NCBI RefSeq assembly: GCF_001941445.1
Contig: NZ_CP009245.1
Span: forward strand, 2,379,992 to 2,443,991
Length of the DNA: 64,000 nucleotides
Source: Corynebacterium aquilae DSM 44791
GTDB lineage: Bacteria; Actinomycetota; Actinomycetes; Mycobacteriales; Mycobacteriaceae
Direction of reading: 5' to 3'
Positions 27,287-35,841 of the stretch are shown piece by piece. The translations under genes and the position numbers were made by a program. The stretch's first letter is position 1. Every line of letters begins with the position of its first letter. A model generated the notes under the pieces. The model was not told the DNA's origin, did not search any database, and saw only the letters and a list, made by a program, of their open reading frames with translations.

Positions 27287-29245
27287 CTAGCCGAGGTCGG
27301 CGATGATGCGGTGTGCCAGCGCCGCCGAGGACTGGGGGTTTTGGCCGCTGTAGACCGCACCGTCGCGCACGATAAAGGGGCGCAGCGGCAGGCCTTTGCG
27401 GTAGTTCACGCCGGCGTCTTTCATGGCGTTTTCTAGCAGCCATTCGGCTTTCCACGCGAAGGGGTTGAGCAGTTCTTCCCGGTTGGATAGCCCGGTCATG
27501 GTGTAGCCGGCAAAGGCGTTTGCGCCGGTGTCTGTGTCGGCGGCCAGGATGGCGGCGGGCGCGTGGCACAGTAGTGCGACCGGGCGGCCTGCGGCGACCC
27601 GTTCAGCCAGCAGTTGGCCGCTGCTGTGGTTGTGGGCGAGGTCTTCCATGGGGCCGTGGCCGCCGGGGTAGAACACCACGTCGAAGTCGTTGTGGTCGAT
27701 GTTTTCCAACACCGCCGGGTGGGCGAGTTGTTCCTCGATGCTGTGCAAGTATTGCTTAACGTGCGTGCGCGTGCTGGGGGCGCCGCCGCTGATGCCGAGG
27801 CTGAGTTCGTCGAGCGTGGGCCGCACACCGCCGGGGGTGGCGATGGTGATGTCCCATCCGGCGTGGGTGAACATCTCATGCGGGACGGCGAGTTCTTCTG
27901 CCCAGAATCCGGTGGGGTGCATGGTGCCGTCTTTGAGGCGCCATTGGTCGGCCGCGGTGACGACGAAGAGGACTTTCTTGTTGTCCACCGGGTGGATGTG
28001 GCGCTGGTAGAGCCAGTTTTCATAAGCCTTGTTCGCGCCAAGTCCGTGTCCTTGTTCCAGGGCGAGCGCGGCCCGCGGGTCGAGGTTTAAGCGGGGCTTT
28101 TTGCCCTTGCCGAGCCGCCGCATGGCGGCGCGCACCCACGCCATAGAGGCCGCGGACGCCAGCATTTTATTGGTGATGGTGGTGGTGGGGATGTGCGGCT
28201 GTGCGCCGTGGTTGCCGGCGCGCCAGGCGTTGGGAAGCGCCGGGTCGGCGGCTAGTGCGGTGCCGATGCCGACCAGGTCGACGCCACTGGCCAGAACTTT
28301 TGTGGCGACGCTGTAGCGGGTGATGCCGCCGGTGACCATCAGCGGCAGCGGGGTGTCGTGGGTGAGTTGGGCTGCCATGTCAAGGAAGTAGGCTTCGCGG
28401 GCCTTGGTTTTTTCGTCGGCGGCGTTGCCGGTCATGGCGGGGGATTCGTAGGAGCCGCCGGAGAGTTCCACAAAATCCGCGCCGGCAGGCTGCAGCCAGG
28501 CGAGGACCTGTTTGGCGTCTGCGATGTCGAAGCCGCCTTTTTGAAAATCGGCGGAGTTGAGTTTGACGGCGACGATGAAGTTTTCGCCAACGGCGGCGCG
28601 GGTGCGCCGCACGGTCTCCAACAGGAAGCGGGCGCGGTTTTCTAGGCTGCCGCCCCAGCTGTCCTTGCGGGTGTTGGTCAGGGGGCTAAGAAATTGGCTG
28701 ATGAGGTAGCCGTGGGCGGCGTGGATTTCCACCCCGTCGAAGCCTGCTTTTTGTGCCAGGGTGGCGGTGGTGACGAAGCGTGTAATGGTGTCTTCGACCT
28801 GCTGGCCGCTCATGGCGACGGGCCGGGCAAAGCGCACAGCCTTGGTGTCCGTCTCAACGCGTTTGTCGCTAGCACCCCAGGCCACGCCGGGCTGGCCGTC
28901 GGCGACCTGGCGGCCGGGGTGGTTGATCTGCATGATGGCGCGGGCGCCTTCAGCCTTAATAACTTCGGCCCACTGGGCGAAGGGGCCGATGGGTTGCAGC
29001 TCGTCGAGCACCATGGCTTCGGGGCCGGTCAGGGCGGCGTCGTGCACCATCACGTTGCCGGTGATCAGGGTGCCGGTTCCACCCTTGGCCCAGGCGGAGT
29101 AGAGGCGAAGGACTTCCGGGCCGGGGACGTGTTCGTCGGTGCCCATGGATTCTTCCATGGCTGCTTTGACGATGCGGTTGGGCAAGCTCATCCCGCGGTT
29201 GAGGTTAAGTGGGGCAAAGAGGTCTGCGGTGGGGGTGGTGGTCAT
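27287..29245 (-). CDS. Old Yellow Enzyme (NADH:flavin oxidoreductase) fused to a C-terminal DJ-1/PfpI domain
   Basis: 652 residues from the ATG at 29245 (GGAAAGG site). Residues 1 to about 370 form an OYE TIM barrel (SLPNRIVKAAMEESMG, the HAAHGYLISQFLSP catalytic region, NRARFLLETV, then VTGGITRYSVATKVL). After a linker, residues about 425-652 are an Hsp31-like DJ-1 domain with WAEELAVPH, FYPGGHGPMEDLA and nucleophile Cys560 in LCHAPAA. OYEs reduce electrophilic alkenes, quinones and nitro compounds. Hsp31-type domains act on glyoxals. The fusion suggests one electrophile-detoxifying protein. A TetR gene is divergent, with dyads between. The DJ-1 part is paralogous to the gene at 11115. No frameshift joins the halves. 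Confidence 0.9.
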   Translation of the reverse strand: MTTTPTADLFAPLNLNRGMSLPNRIVKAAMEESMGTDEHVPGPEVLRLYSAWAKGGTGTLITGNVMVHDAALTGPEAMVLDELQPIGPFAQWAEVIKAEGARAIMQINHPGRQVADGQPGVAWGASDKRVETDTKAVRFARPVAMSGQQVEDTITRFVTTATLAQKAGFDGVEIHAAHGYLISQFLSPLTNTRKDSWGGSLENRARFLLETVRRTRAAVGENFIVAVKLNSADFQKGGFDIADAKQVLAWLQPAGADFVELSGGSYESPAMTGNAADEKTKAREAYFLDMAAQLTHDTPLPLMVTGGITRYSVATKVLASGVDLVGIGTALAADPALPNAWRAGNHGAQPHIPTTTITNKMLASAASMAWVRAAMRRLGKGKKPRLNLDPRAALALEQGHGLGANKAYENWLYQRHIHPVDNKKVLFVVTAADQWRLKDGTMHPTGFWAEELAVPHEMFTHAGWDITIATPGGVRPTLDELSLGISGGAPSTRTHVKQYLHSIEEQLAHPAVLENIDHNDFDVVFYPGGHGPMEDLAHNHSSGQLLAERVAAGRPVALLCHAPAAILAADTDTGANAFAGYTMTGLSNREELLNPFAWKAEWLLENAMKDAGVNYRKGLPLRPFIVRDGAVYSGQNPQSSAALAHRIIADLG

Positions 29246-29265
29246 GGTGGGCCTTTCCAAACTCA

Positions 29266-29317
29266 GATGTTAACGTTGTTTACATCGCAGACTAATGAAG
29301 GAAGTTAACAATGTCAA
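29266..29317. promoter_or_regulatory. TetR operator dyads in the OYE/TetR divergent promoter
   Basis: A 21-bp dyad with arms GATGTTAAC / GTTTACATC spans 29266-29286 (8 of 9 arm positions complementary). A related half-overlapping site GTTAACAATGTCAAC (29304-29318) covers the TetR start codon at 29311. This is consistent with repression of the fusion gene and autoregulation. Confidence 0.75.
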
Positions 29318-29946
29318 CATCTGCCCACTCGCCCGACCCCACGCACTCCCCGCACCCCACCGACGCTGCAGCGCAGAGCTATCACCACGGGGATCTCAAA
29401 AACACCTTGCTCACCCTCGCCACCGAAGCACTCGACCAGGGCCAGCCGCTATCGCTGCGCAAACTCGCCACCAAAGCCGGGGTCTCCCCCACCGCCACCT
29501 ACCGGCACTTTAAAGACAAAAAAGCCCTCGAATCGGCCCTGGCTGCCCGCGGATACGAGCAACTCACCCACCAACTTGCCGCAGCCGGCAACAACGTCCA
29601 CCACCCCGTAGAGCTCATCGCCTTAACCCGCGCCTATGTCACCTTTGCCCGCACGCACGCCGCCACCTTTTCACTGATGTTCACCACCGACTGCGACCCC
29701 GACTCCCCTGAGCGCGTCCAGGCGGTTCAGGCACTGGCCACCACCTGCCGCGGCATCGTGGCGGCAACCCTGGACCACCCCAGTGACGAGGAGGTAAATG
29801 CTGCCGCCACCAGCCTGCTGGCCTTTACCCACGGGCTCGCAACGCTGATCCTGGAGAAAAAGCTTCCCGGCGAAAGCGATGAGGAAGTACACGCCAGCAT
29901 CCAGCAGGCATGGGCCGGCATGGGGATCCTCGCCAGCAGCAGCTAG
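29311..29946 (+). CDS. TetR family transcriptional regulator (NemR-like context)
   Basis: 211 residues. The DNA-binding domain includes SLRKLATKAGVSPTATYRHFKDKKAL in two parts (about 48-73), and a TetR_C-like helical domain follows. Cys128 and Cys146 sit in the ligand domain and could sense electrophiles, as Cys106 does in E. coli NemR (inference). It is divergent from the OYE-DJ-1 fusion with dyads in the 65-bp gap, one over its own start codon. E. coli NemR controls an OYE (NemA) and glyoxalase I, so a functional parallel is plausible. Confidence 0.85.
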   Translation: MSTSAHSPDPTHSPHPTDAAAQSYHHGDLKNTLLTLATEALDQGQPLSLRKLATKAGVSPTATYRHFKDKKALESALAARGYEQLTHQLAAAGNNVHHPVELIALTRAYVTFARTHAATFSLMFTTDCDPDSPERVQAVQALATTCRGIVAATLDHPSDEEVNAAATSLLAFTHGLATLILEKKLPGESDEEVHASIQQAWAGMGILASSS

Positions 29947-30058
29947 CCCACCGGCCACACCGCCGTGCGATACCAGCCGCCACCACAGGGCGCGGCCAGC
30001 ATCGACACCTCCCATCCACGAGGAGGCGCAACCCAGTAAGCGCGCGGCGAAGTATGGG

Positions 30059-30255
30059 CACGGTGCTGTCATGCACACACAGTGGTGCTGTCGTGCGGGC
30101 ACAGTGATGCTGCCATGTGGGCACAGTGATGGTGTTGTTACGCGCACACAGTGATGTTGTCGCGCGGGCACAGTGGTGCTGTTGTGCGGACACAGTGATG
30201 CTGCCGTGTGGGCACGGTGGTGTTGTTGCGCGGGCACAATGTCGCGAGCGCACAC
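30059..30255. repeat. 22-bp tandem repeat (minisatellite), about 8 units
   Basis: Units begin CACAGTGRTGYTG and end GYGCGGG: 30078-30099, 30100-30121, 30122-30146 (25 bp), 30147-30168, 30169-30190, 30191-30212, 30213-30234, with degenerate copies at 30059 and 30235. A 22-bp period is not a multiple of three, so the array is not a coding repeat, although frames stay open across it. It lies in the 689-bp gap 29947-30635, which otherwise holds no gene. Confidence 0.9.
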
Positions 30256-30564
30256 CGTCGCAAGTGCACGGCGCAGTGCGCGCATGGTTTCACCCGCCGT
30301 GCGCGCGAGGGTTTTACGGGGCTTGCCTGACGCACCGGATGCCTTTCCGGCGGGAAAAATGGCGTGATAGCGCTTGGAATGGTGGTCTTTTCCTGCTGGC
30401 CAGCACAACTTTTATGGGGCAGCACGCATGGGGATGTGGGGGGCGCGGCGCTTGCCGCACTGTCGCATTCACCCCCACGGCAACCGGGGTCGGCCTGGGG
30501 TTTTCGGCGCCTGCTGGGGTGAATAGTGTTCACAGTCACGAAAAACCGCGCGCTTTAGCCTGAA

Positions 30565-30580
30565 TCACATTAGGCTGTGA
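30565..30580. promoter_or_regulatory. candidate operator upstream of mmsA
   Basis: TCACATTAGGCTGTGA, a dyad with TCACA/TGTGA arms, lies 56 bp before the mmsA start. The arms are in the reverse order of a CRP/GlxR site, so a different regulator is likely. AGCCT/AGGCT arms overlap it. The gene itself has a strong CAGGAGG site. Confidence 0.4.
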
Positions 30581-30635
30581 CCCAACACACCAAACGTCAT
30601 CGTTTGCAGTCCTAATACTTCTTTCAGGAGGCTCC

Positions 30636-32159
30636 ATGAGCACCGTCTACGGACACTTCATCAACGGCGAGCGCGTCGCCGGCACCTCTGGCCGCACCCA
30701 GACCGTCTACTGCCCCGCCACCGGCAAGGCCTCCGCCGAGGTCGCCCTGGCCACCACCGACGAAGTCAACGCCGCCATCGACACCGCCATCGCAGCAGCC
30801 CCCGGCTGGGCCGCCACCAACCCGCAGAAGCGCATCCGCATCCTCATGAAGTGGATCGCCCTGATCGGCGAGCACCTCGACGAGCTGGCTGAGCTGCTCG
30901 CCCTGGAGCACGGCAAGACCTTCGACGACGCCAAGGGCGATGTCATCCGCGGCGTGGACGTCCTCGAGTTCGCACTGTCGGCACCCCACATGCTCAAGGG
31001 CGAGTTCTCCGACTCCGTCGGCACCGGCATCGACACCTACTCCATGCGCCAGCCGCTCGGCGTCGTTGCAGGCATCACCCCCTTCAACTTCCCCGCCATG
31101 ATCCCGCTGTGGAAGGCCGGCCCCGCCATCGCCGCCGGTAACGCCTTCGTCCTCAAGCCCTCCGAGCGCGACCCGGGTGTGCCGCTGCGCCTGGCCGAAC
31201 TGTTCATGGAGGCCGGCGGCCCCAAGGGCGTGTTCACCGTCGTCAACGGCGACAAGGAAGCCGTCGACGCCGTGCTCAACAACGACGCCATCAAGGCAGT
31301 CGGCTTCGTGGGCTCCACCGCCATCGCCCAGTACATCTACGAGACCGCAGCCAAAAACGGCAAGCGCGCACAGTGCTTCGGTGGCGCCAAGAACCACATG
31401 ATCATCATGCCGGACGCCGACCTCGACCAGGCCGCCGACGCCCTGGTCGGTGCCGCCTACGGCTCCGCCGGCGAGCGCTGCATGGCCATCTCCGTTGCCG
31501 TGCCCGTCGGCCAGGAAACCGCCGACCGCCTGCGCGACAAGCTGATGGAGCGCATCCCGAAGCTCAAGGTCGGACACTCCCTCGACCCGCAGGCCGACTA
31601 CGGTCCGGTCATCACCCCGCAGGCCAAGGAGCGCATCCACACCCTCATCAACGAAGGTGTCGAAGCCGGCGCCGACCTGCTCATCGACGGCCGCGACAAG
31701 GGCGCTAACGACGCAGAATTCAACGGCGAGTCCCTCGCCGACGGCTACTACGTCGCCCCGACCCTGTTCGACAACGTCACCCCCGAGATGTCCATCTACA
31801 CCGAAGAAATCTTCGGCCCCGTGCTATGCATCATGCGCGCCGAGTCCTACGAAGAAGCACTCGCCCTGCCGAACGAGCACGTCTACGGCAACGGTGTCGC
31901 CATCTTCACCAACTCCGGTGCCGCCGCCCGCGACTTCGCACAGCGCGTCCAGGTCGGCATGATCGGCGTCAACGTTCCGATTCCGGTTCCGATCGCCTAC
32001 CACACCTTCGGTGGCTGGAAGGCCTCCGGCTTCGGCGACCTCAACCAGCACGGCCCGGACTCCTTCCGCTTCTACACCAAGACCAAGACGGTCACCAGCC
32101 GCTGGCTGGAAAACGCCGAAAACGTCGGCGCCTCCTTCGTCATGCCGGTCATGGACTAA
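30636..32159 (+). CDS. mmsA: CoA-acylating methylmalonate-semialdehyde dehydrogenase
   Basis: 507 residues, CAGGAGG before the ATG. It is an aldehyde dehydrogenase of the MmsA/IolA type: PFNFPAMIPLWKAGPAIAAGN (two overlapping parts, 149-169), FGGAKNHMIIMPDAD, where Asn replaces the usual general-base Glu, and nucleophile Cys282 in GSAGERCMAIS. It converts methylmalonate semialdehyde to propionyl-CoA, the last step of valine breakdown. mmsB follows after a 275-bp gap, and a GntP permease after that. No iol genes are near, so the valine role is preferred over inositol. Confidence 0.93.
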   Translation: MSTVYGHFINGERVAGTSGRTQTVYCPATGKASAEVALATTDEVNAAIDTAIAAAPGWAATNPQKRIRILMKWIALIGEHLDELAELLALEHGKTFDDAKGDVIRGVDVLEFALSAPHMLKGEFSDSVGTGIDTYSMRQPLGVVAGITPFNFPAMIPLWKAGPAIAAGNAFVLKPSERDPGVPLRLAELFMEAGGPKGVFTVVNGDKEAVDAVLNNDAIKAVGFVGSTAIAQYIYETAAKNGKRAQCFGGAKNHMIIMPDADLDQAADALVGAAYGSAGERCMAISVAVPVGQETADRLRDKLMERIPKLKVGHSLDPQADYGPVITPQAKERIHTLINEGVEAGADLLIDGRDKGANDAEFNGESLADGYYVAPTLFDNVTPEMSIYTEEIFGPVLCIMRAESYEEALALPNEHVYGNGVAIFTNSGAAARDFAQRVQVGMIGVNVPIPVPIAYHTFGGWKASGFGDLNQHGPDSFRFYTKTKTVTSRWLENAENVGASFVMPVMD

Positions 32160-32434
32160 ACACTTTCCACCGCCTGACAGGCGGGGAAGCACCCCCACTT
32201 CCCCGCCACAGACAACCCCCACTGAAAAACACATCGCCCAAGCAGCCCCACTGCTTCAAGGCCACTTTTGGTGGGGGTTTGTTGCCCCCACCAGCGCCAA
32301 AAAATAACGCTTTCTCACCCAACAACTTCTGCGCGCTGGCCCCAGACGATTTTTTTCGTCTTATCGGTCTTGTCGTTTTTCTTTTTCCTTCACAACCCCA
32401 AAACACAACCCCCAAACAGCAAAGGACACCACCT

Positions 32435-33319
32435 ATGTCTAAGCCCGCCATCGCATTCATCGGCCTCGGCAACATGGGCGGCCCCATGGCCGCCAACCTC
32501 GTCTCCGCCGGCTACACCGTCCACGGCTTTGACGTCACCGACATCGCCCGCGAAAAAGCCGCCGAAGCCGGCGTCACCCTGCACGACTCCGCAGCCGACG
32601 CCGCCAAGGACGCCCAGATCGTCGTCACCATGCTGCCCAACGGCCGCCTGGTCCGCAATGTGCTCGAAGAGTGCGCCACCGGCGAAGGCAAGCTGTACGT
32701 CGACTCCTCCACCATCGGTGTGGGCGAAGCCAAAGAAAACGCCGAGTTCCTGAACTCCACAGGCTCCCGCTACATCGACGCGCCGGTCTCCGGCGGTGTG
32801 GCCGGTGCCGCCGCCGGCACCCTGGCCTTCATGGTCGGCGGCGCCGACGCTGATCTCGCAGAAGCCAAGGACATCCTCGATGTTATGGGCCGCTCCACCA
32901 CCCACTGTGGTCCTGTCGGCGCAGGTGCCGCCGCCAAGCTGTGCAACAACATGATCCTCGGCGTGCAGCAGATCGCAATCGCCGAAGGCCTCGTCCTCGG
33001 CCAGCGCCTCGGACTGGACCCGCAGGCATTCTTCGACGTGGTCAGCAACTCCACCGGCTCCTGCTGGGCACTGACCACCAACTGCCCCGCCCCGGGCGTG
33101 CTCGGCAAGGCCCCCAGCGATAACAACTTCGAGCCCGGCTTCGCCACCAACCTCATCGTCAAGGACCTCGGCCTGGCCATGAGCGAGGTCGAAGCCACCG
33201 GCACCGAAGCCCGCCTCGGTGAGCTTGCTTCCGAGATCTACTCCAAGCTCGCCGACGACGGACTCGGCGCTAAGGACTTCTCCGTCGTCTACGAACAGCT
33301 CCGCGAGCGCAAGGCCTAA
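32435..33319 (+). CDS. mmsB: 3-hydroxyisobutyrate dehydrogenase
   Basis: 294 residues from the ATG at 32435 (AAAGGA upstream). The frame is open much further 5', but that part is the antisense-like shadow of the mmsA end. The NAD-binding GLGNMGGPMAANL (10-22), substrate motif DAPVSGGVAGAAAGTL (115-130) and catalytic Lys168 in GAAAKLCNNMI identify the beta-hydroxyacid dehydrogenase family. It oxidises 3-hydroxyisobutyrate to methylmalonate semialdehyde, the substrate of MmsA. The hydrolase at 13525 would supply it. Confidence 0.93.
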   Translation: MSKPAIAFIGLGNMGGPMAANLVSAGYTVHGFDVTDIAREKAAEAGVTLHDSAADAAKDAQIVVTMLPNGRLVRNVLEECATGEGKLYVDSSTIGVGEAKENAEFLNSTGSRYIDAPVSGGVAGAAAGTLAFMVGGADADLAEAKDILDVMGRSTTHCGPVGAGAAAKLCNNMILGVQQIAIAEGLVLGQRLGLDPQAFFDVVSNSTGSCWALTTNCPAPGVLGKAPSDNNFEPGFATNLIVKDLGLAMSEVEATGTEARLGELASEIYSKLADDGLGAKDFSVVYEQLRERKA

Positions 33320-33347
33320 CAAGCCCTCACCCTTTCTTCTTCACTTC

Positions 33348-33374
33348 CCTGCGCACGCGTAGCGCGTGCGCAGG
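33348..33374 (+). terminator. hairpin after mmsB
   Basis: Perfect 12-bp stem CCTGCGCACGCG / CGCGTGCGCAGG with a 3-base loop, 29 bp after the mmsB stop. There is no T run. Confidence 0.65.
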
Positions 33375-33514
33375 TTACGCCCCGCTTTCTCATCCAAACA
33401 GCCAACAATAAACACCTGGCTTTTGTACGGGACGCGGGGCGTGCGCGCGTTAAAGGCGCACCATTTTTCATCCCTCATCCACGAAGTTTGTAAACACAAA
33501 GGGGCTTAAAAACC

Positions 33515-35020
33515 ATGGCACTTCCTGTCATCGGCATCGTCGTATCCCTGGCGGTGCTGCTCGTACTGGCCTACCGTGGCCACAGCGTGGTGGCCGTCGC
33601 ACCGATCGCGGCACTAGTTGCAGCGATTTTTTCCGGCGCACCACTGCTGGCCACCTACACCCAAATCTTCATGCCGGCCCTCGGCAAATTCATCGTCAGC
33701 TTCTTCCCGCTGTTTATCGCCGGCGCCATCTTCGGCAAGCTCATGAGCTCCTCCGGTTTGGCCGCCGATCTAGCGCACGGCATTTCCAAAATCATGGGAC
33801 CACGCAAGGCGATGTTCTCCACCGTGCTGGCAACGGCACTTCTGACCTACGGCGGCGTGAGCGCCTGGGTGGTCGCCTTCACCATCGTCCCCATCGCCTC
33901 CGCCCTGTTTAAGGAAGCCGGCATCCCCAAACGCCTGATGCCCGCAGCCCTGGCCTTAGGCACCATCACCTTCGCCCTGGCAGCACTGCCCGGTAGCCCC
34001 CAGGTGCACAACGTCATCCCCACCAAGTACTTCGGCACCACCACCTACGCCGCCCCGGTGCTGGGCCTGATCGGCACGGTCATGATGTTCGGCCTGGGCA
34101 TGGCGTGGCTGCAGTACCGCATCCGCACCCTCAAAGCCGCAGGCGAGCTGTACCTGCCCGAAGGCGTCGAAGACGTAGAGCACTCCCCGGACGAAAGCCC
34201 CTATGTGGATCCCGACGTGGAACCCAACCCCCACTTAGAGCCCGGGCACCTCGCCACCCACGTGGAGCAGCCAGACGCCCACACCCACCACGACGTGGTG
34301 GCTAAAGCACACGACGACAAGTGGGGCCTGCGCGCCTTCTTAGGATTTTTGCCCGTCGCCGTGGTCATCGGCATGAACTACGCATTCCTGTTCTTCTTCA
34401 CCAAGCACATGGACTTCTCCTACCTGGCCGATAAGAAGTTCGGAGAAACCAACATCACCGCCGTGCAGGGTGTGTGGTCCGTGGTGGTCGCCATTGTCAC
34501 CGCCATCATCCTCATCTTCGCGATGCGCCCCAAGATGATCCCGCAGATGATGACCGAGCTGTCCGAGGGCGCCAAAAACGCCATCCTGCCGTGCTTCACC
34601 ACCGCCAGTGAGGTCGGCTACGGCGCGGTCGTCGCATCCTTGGCCGTGTTCGCCGCCATTAAGACCGAGATGTTCAACATCGGTGGCGACGCCCTGATCG
34701 TCGGCGTGATCTCCACCGCGGTGATTTCCGGTATCACCGGTTCTTCCTCCGGTGGTCTATCCATCACCATGGAGGCATTTGCCGACCAGCTGCAAACGAT
34801 GGCTGCAACGCAAAACATTTCCGTGGAAACCCTGCACCGCATCATCGCAATGGCATCGGTGTCCTTCGACTCGCTGCCCCACAACGGCGCAATTTTGACC
34901 ATGCTGCTGGTGTGCAACATGAGCCACAAGCAGTCCTACAAGGACATCGCCATGGTCACCATCGTGGTGCCCATCATCGTCCTGCTGATCCTGCTCACCG
35001 GCGTGGAACTCATGCGATAA
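33515..35020 (+). CDS. GntP family H+-symport permease
   Basis: 501 residues with about 12 hydrophobic segments. The GntP signature region is seen in LTYGGVSAWVVAFTIVPIAS and in GITGSSSGGLSITMEAF. A central cytoplasmic loop (about 215-270) is rich in acidic residues and His (DAHTHHDVV), unusual for the family and possibly metal-binding or regulatory. GntP carriers import gluconate, 3-hydroxybutyrate and other hydroxy-acids. Next to mmsAB it may import 3-hydroxyisobutyrate or a related acid (inference). It converges with a TetR gene. Confidence 0.85.
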   Translation: MALPVIGIVVSLAVLLVLAYRGHSVVAVAPIAALVAAIFSGAPLLATYTQIFMPALGKFIVSFFPLFIAGAIFGKLMSSSGLAADLAHGISKIMGPRKAMFSTVLATALLTYGGVSAWVVAFTIVPIASALFKEAGIPKRLMPAALALGTITFALAALPGSPQVHNVIPTKYFGTTTYAAPVLGLIGTVMMFGLGMAWLQYRIRTLKAAGELYLPEGVEDVEHSPDESPYVDPDVEPNPHLEPGHLATHVEQPDAHTHHDVVAKAHDDKWGLRAFLGFLPVAVVIGMNYAFLFFFTKHMDFSYLADKKFGETNITAVQGVWSVVVAIVTAIILIFAMRPKMIPQMMTELSEGAKNAILPCFTTASEVGYGAVVASLAVFAAIKTEMFNIGGDALIVGVISTAVISGITGSSSGGLSITMEAFADQLQTMAATQNISVETLHRIIAMASVSFDSLPHNGAILTMLLVCNMSHKQSYKDIAMVTIVVPIIVLLILLTGVELMR

Positions 35021-35121
35021 CACCCCACATGTCTTATGTCCCGACACCTTCCCAGGTGCCGGGGCACAAAACTCACACCACCCACCAAAGCCCGAAAACC
35101 CCCGCACACCGCTAGCTGTTG

Positions 35122-35694
35122 CTAACCGCGGCCTTCTACGATGTCTTGAACCAGCGTGGAGTAGTAATCCTCCAACTGCTTAAAAGAGTGCTGATCGAAA
35201 TCCGGATCACCCACGCGCCGCATAAACGACAACCCGATGAGCAAAGCCACGGCGGACTGGGCCCGCAACTGCGGGGAAGGACTGCCATCCGGGGCGTGGG
35301 CGGTGATTTGTTCTTCCAGCCGACTGACAATGTCTTGGCGAATGCGAATCCCCATGGCATCAAGGGTGGCATCTGACCCGCCGGCAACGCACAGGATGCG
35401 CACCATCGAATAGGGCGCGTCCACGGGAGCGGTGAGTGTTTCGCGCACGGCATCGCGACCCAGGGTTGCGAAATCTCCGCCAAACATTGATTGCCCCGAC
35501 ACGGAGAAATCCAAGGTCATCTCGAAAAGGCGCTCTTTGCTCACGCCGTGTTTCATCACCAGGGAAGTACTGACCCCGGCGGCGTCGGCAATGTCTTTCA
35601 CCGACACATCGGCATAGGAGTGCGCGGAAAAAAGTTCGCGGGCACATTCGACGATGCGATCGCGTGCGCGATCGCCTTGTTGGGCGGCTGTCAT
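35122..35694 (-). CDS. TetR family transcriptional regulator
   Basis: 190 residues. The N-terminal helix-turn-helix (about 24-52, VSVKDIADAAGVSTSLVMKH) and the following helical domain fit TetR. The turn reads GVSTSLVMKHGVSKERLF, with His-Gly instead of the usual Tyr-His-Phe. A dyad lies 5 bp before its start. Its other target is unclear: the downstream neighbour GntP is convergent, and the upstream small secreted protein gene is divergent. Confidence 0.85.
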   Translation of the reverse strand: MTAAQQGDRARDRIVECARELFSAHSYADVSVKDIADAAGVSTSLVMKHGVSKERLFEMTLDFSVSGQSMFGGDFATLGRDAVRETLTAPVDAPYSMVRILCVAGGSDATLDAMGIRIRQDIVSRLEEQITAHAPDGSPSPQLRAQSAVALLIGLSFMRRVGDPDFDQHSFKQLEDYYSTLVQDIVEGRG

Positions 35695-35698
35695 ACCC

Positions 35699-35719
35699 TC
35701 GCATTGTATTGCAGTGCGA
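35699..35719. promoter_or_regulatory. candidate TetR operator
   Basis: 21-bp dyad with arms TCGCATTG and CAGTGCGA (7 of 8 positions complementary) immediately upstream of the TetR gene at 35694, in the divergent gap to the secreted protein gene at 35842. Confidence 0.65.
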
Positions 35720-35841
35720 TTATCCTCGAAGCAAAATCATGCACCTCATTGTCTGCTTTACTCCCCCAGCTTTCACAAGGTGCCCCACCGTGGCCCTCAT
35801 GTCACAGGTGGCCTTCCGACCAAGAAAGAAAAGGGAAAGTT

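Noticed and set aside
29671-30408. 245-codon minus-strand open frame across the minisatellite
   Set aside because: It is antisense to the TetR gene, reads through a 22-bp repeat that cannot encode a periodic protein, and has no ribosome site or family likeness.
30565-30580. GlxR/CRP site upstream of mmsA
   Set aside because: The arms are TCACA then TGTGA, the reverse of the TGTGA-N6-TCACA consensus.
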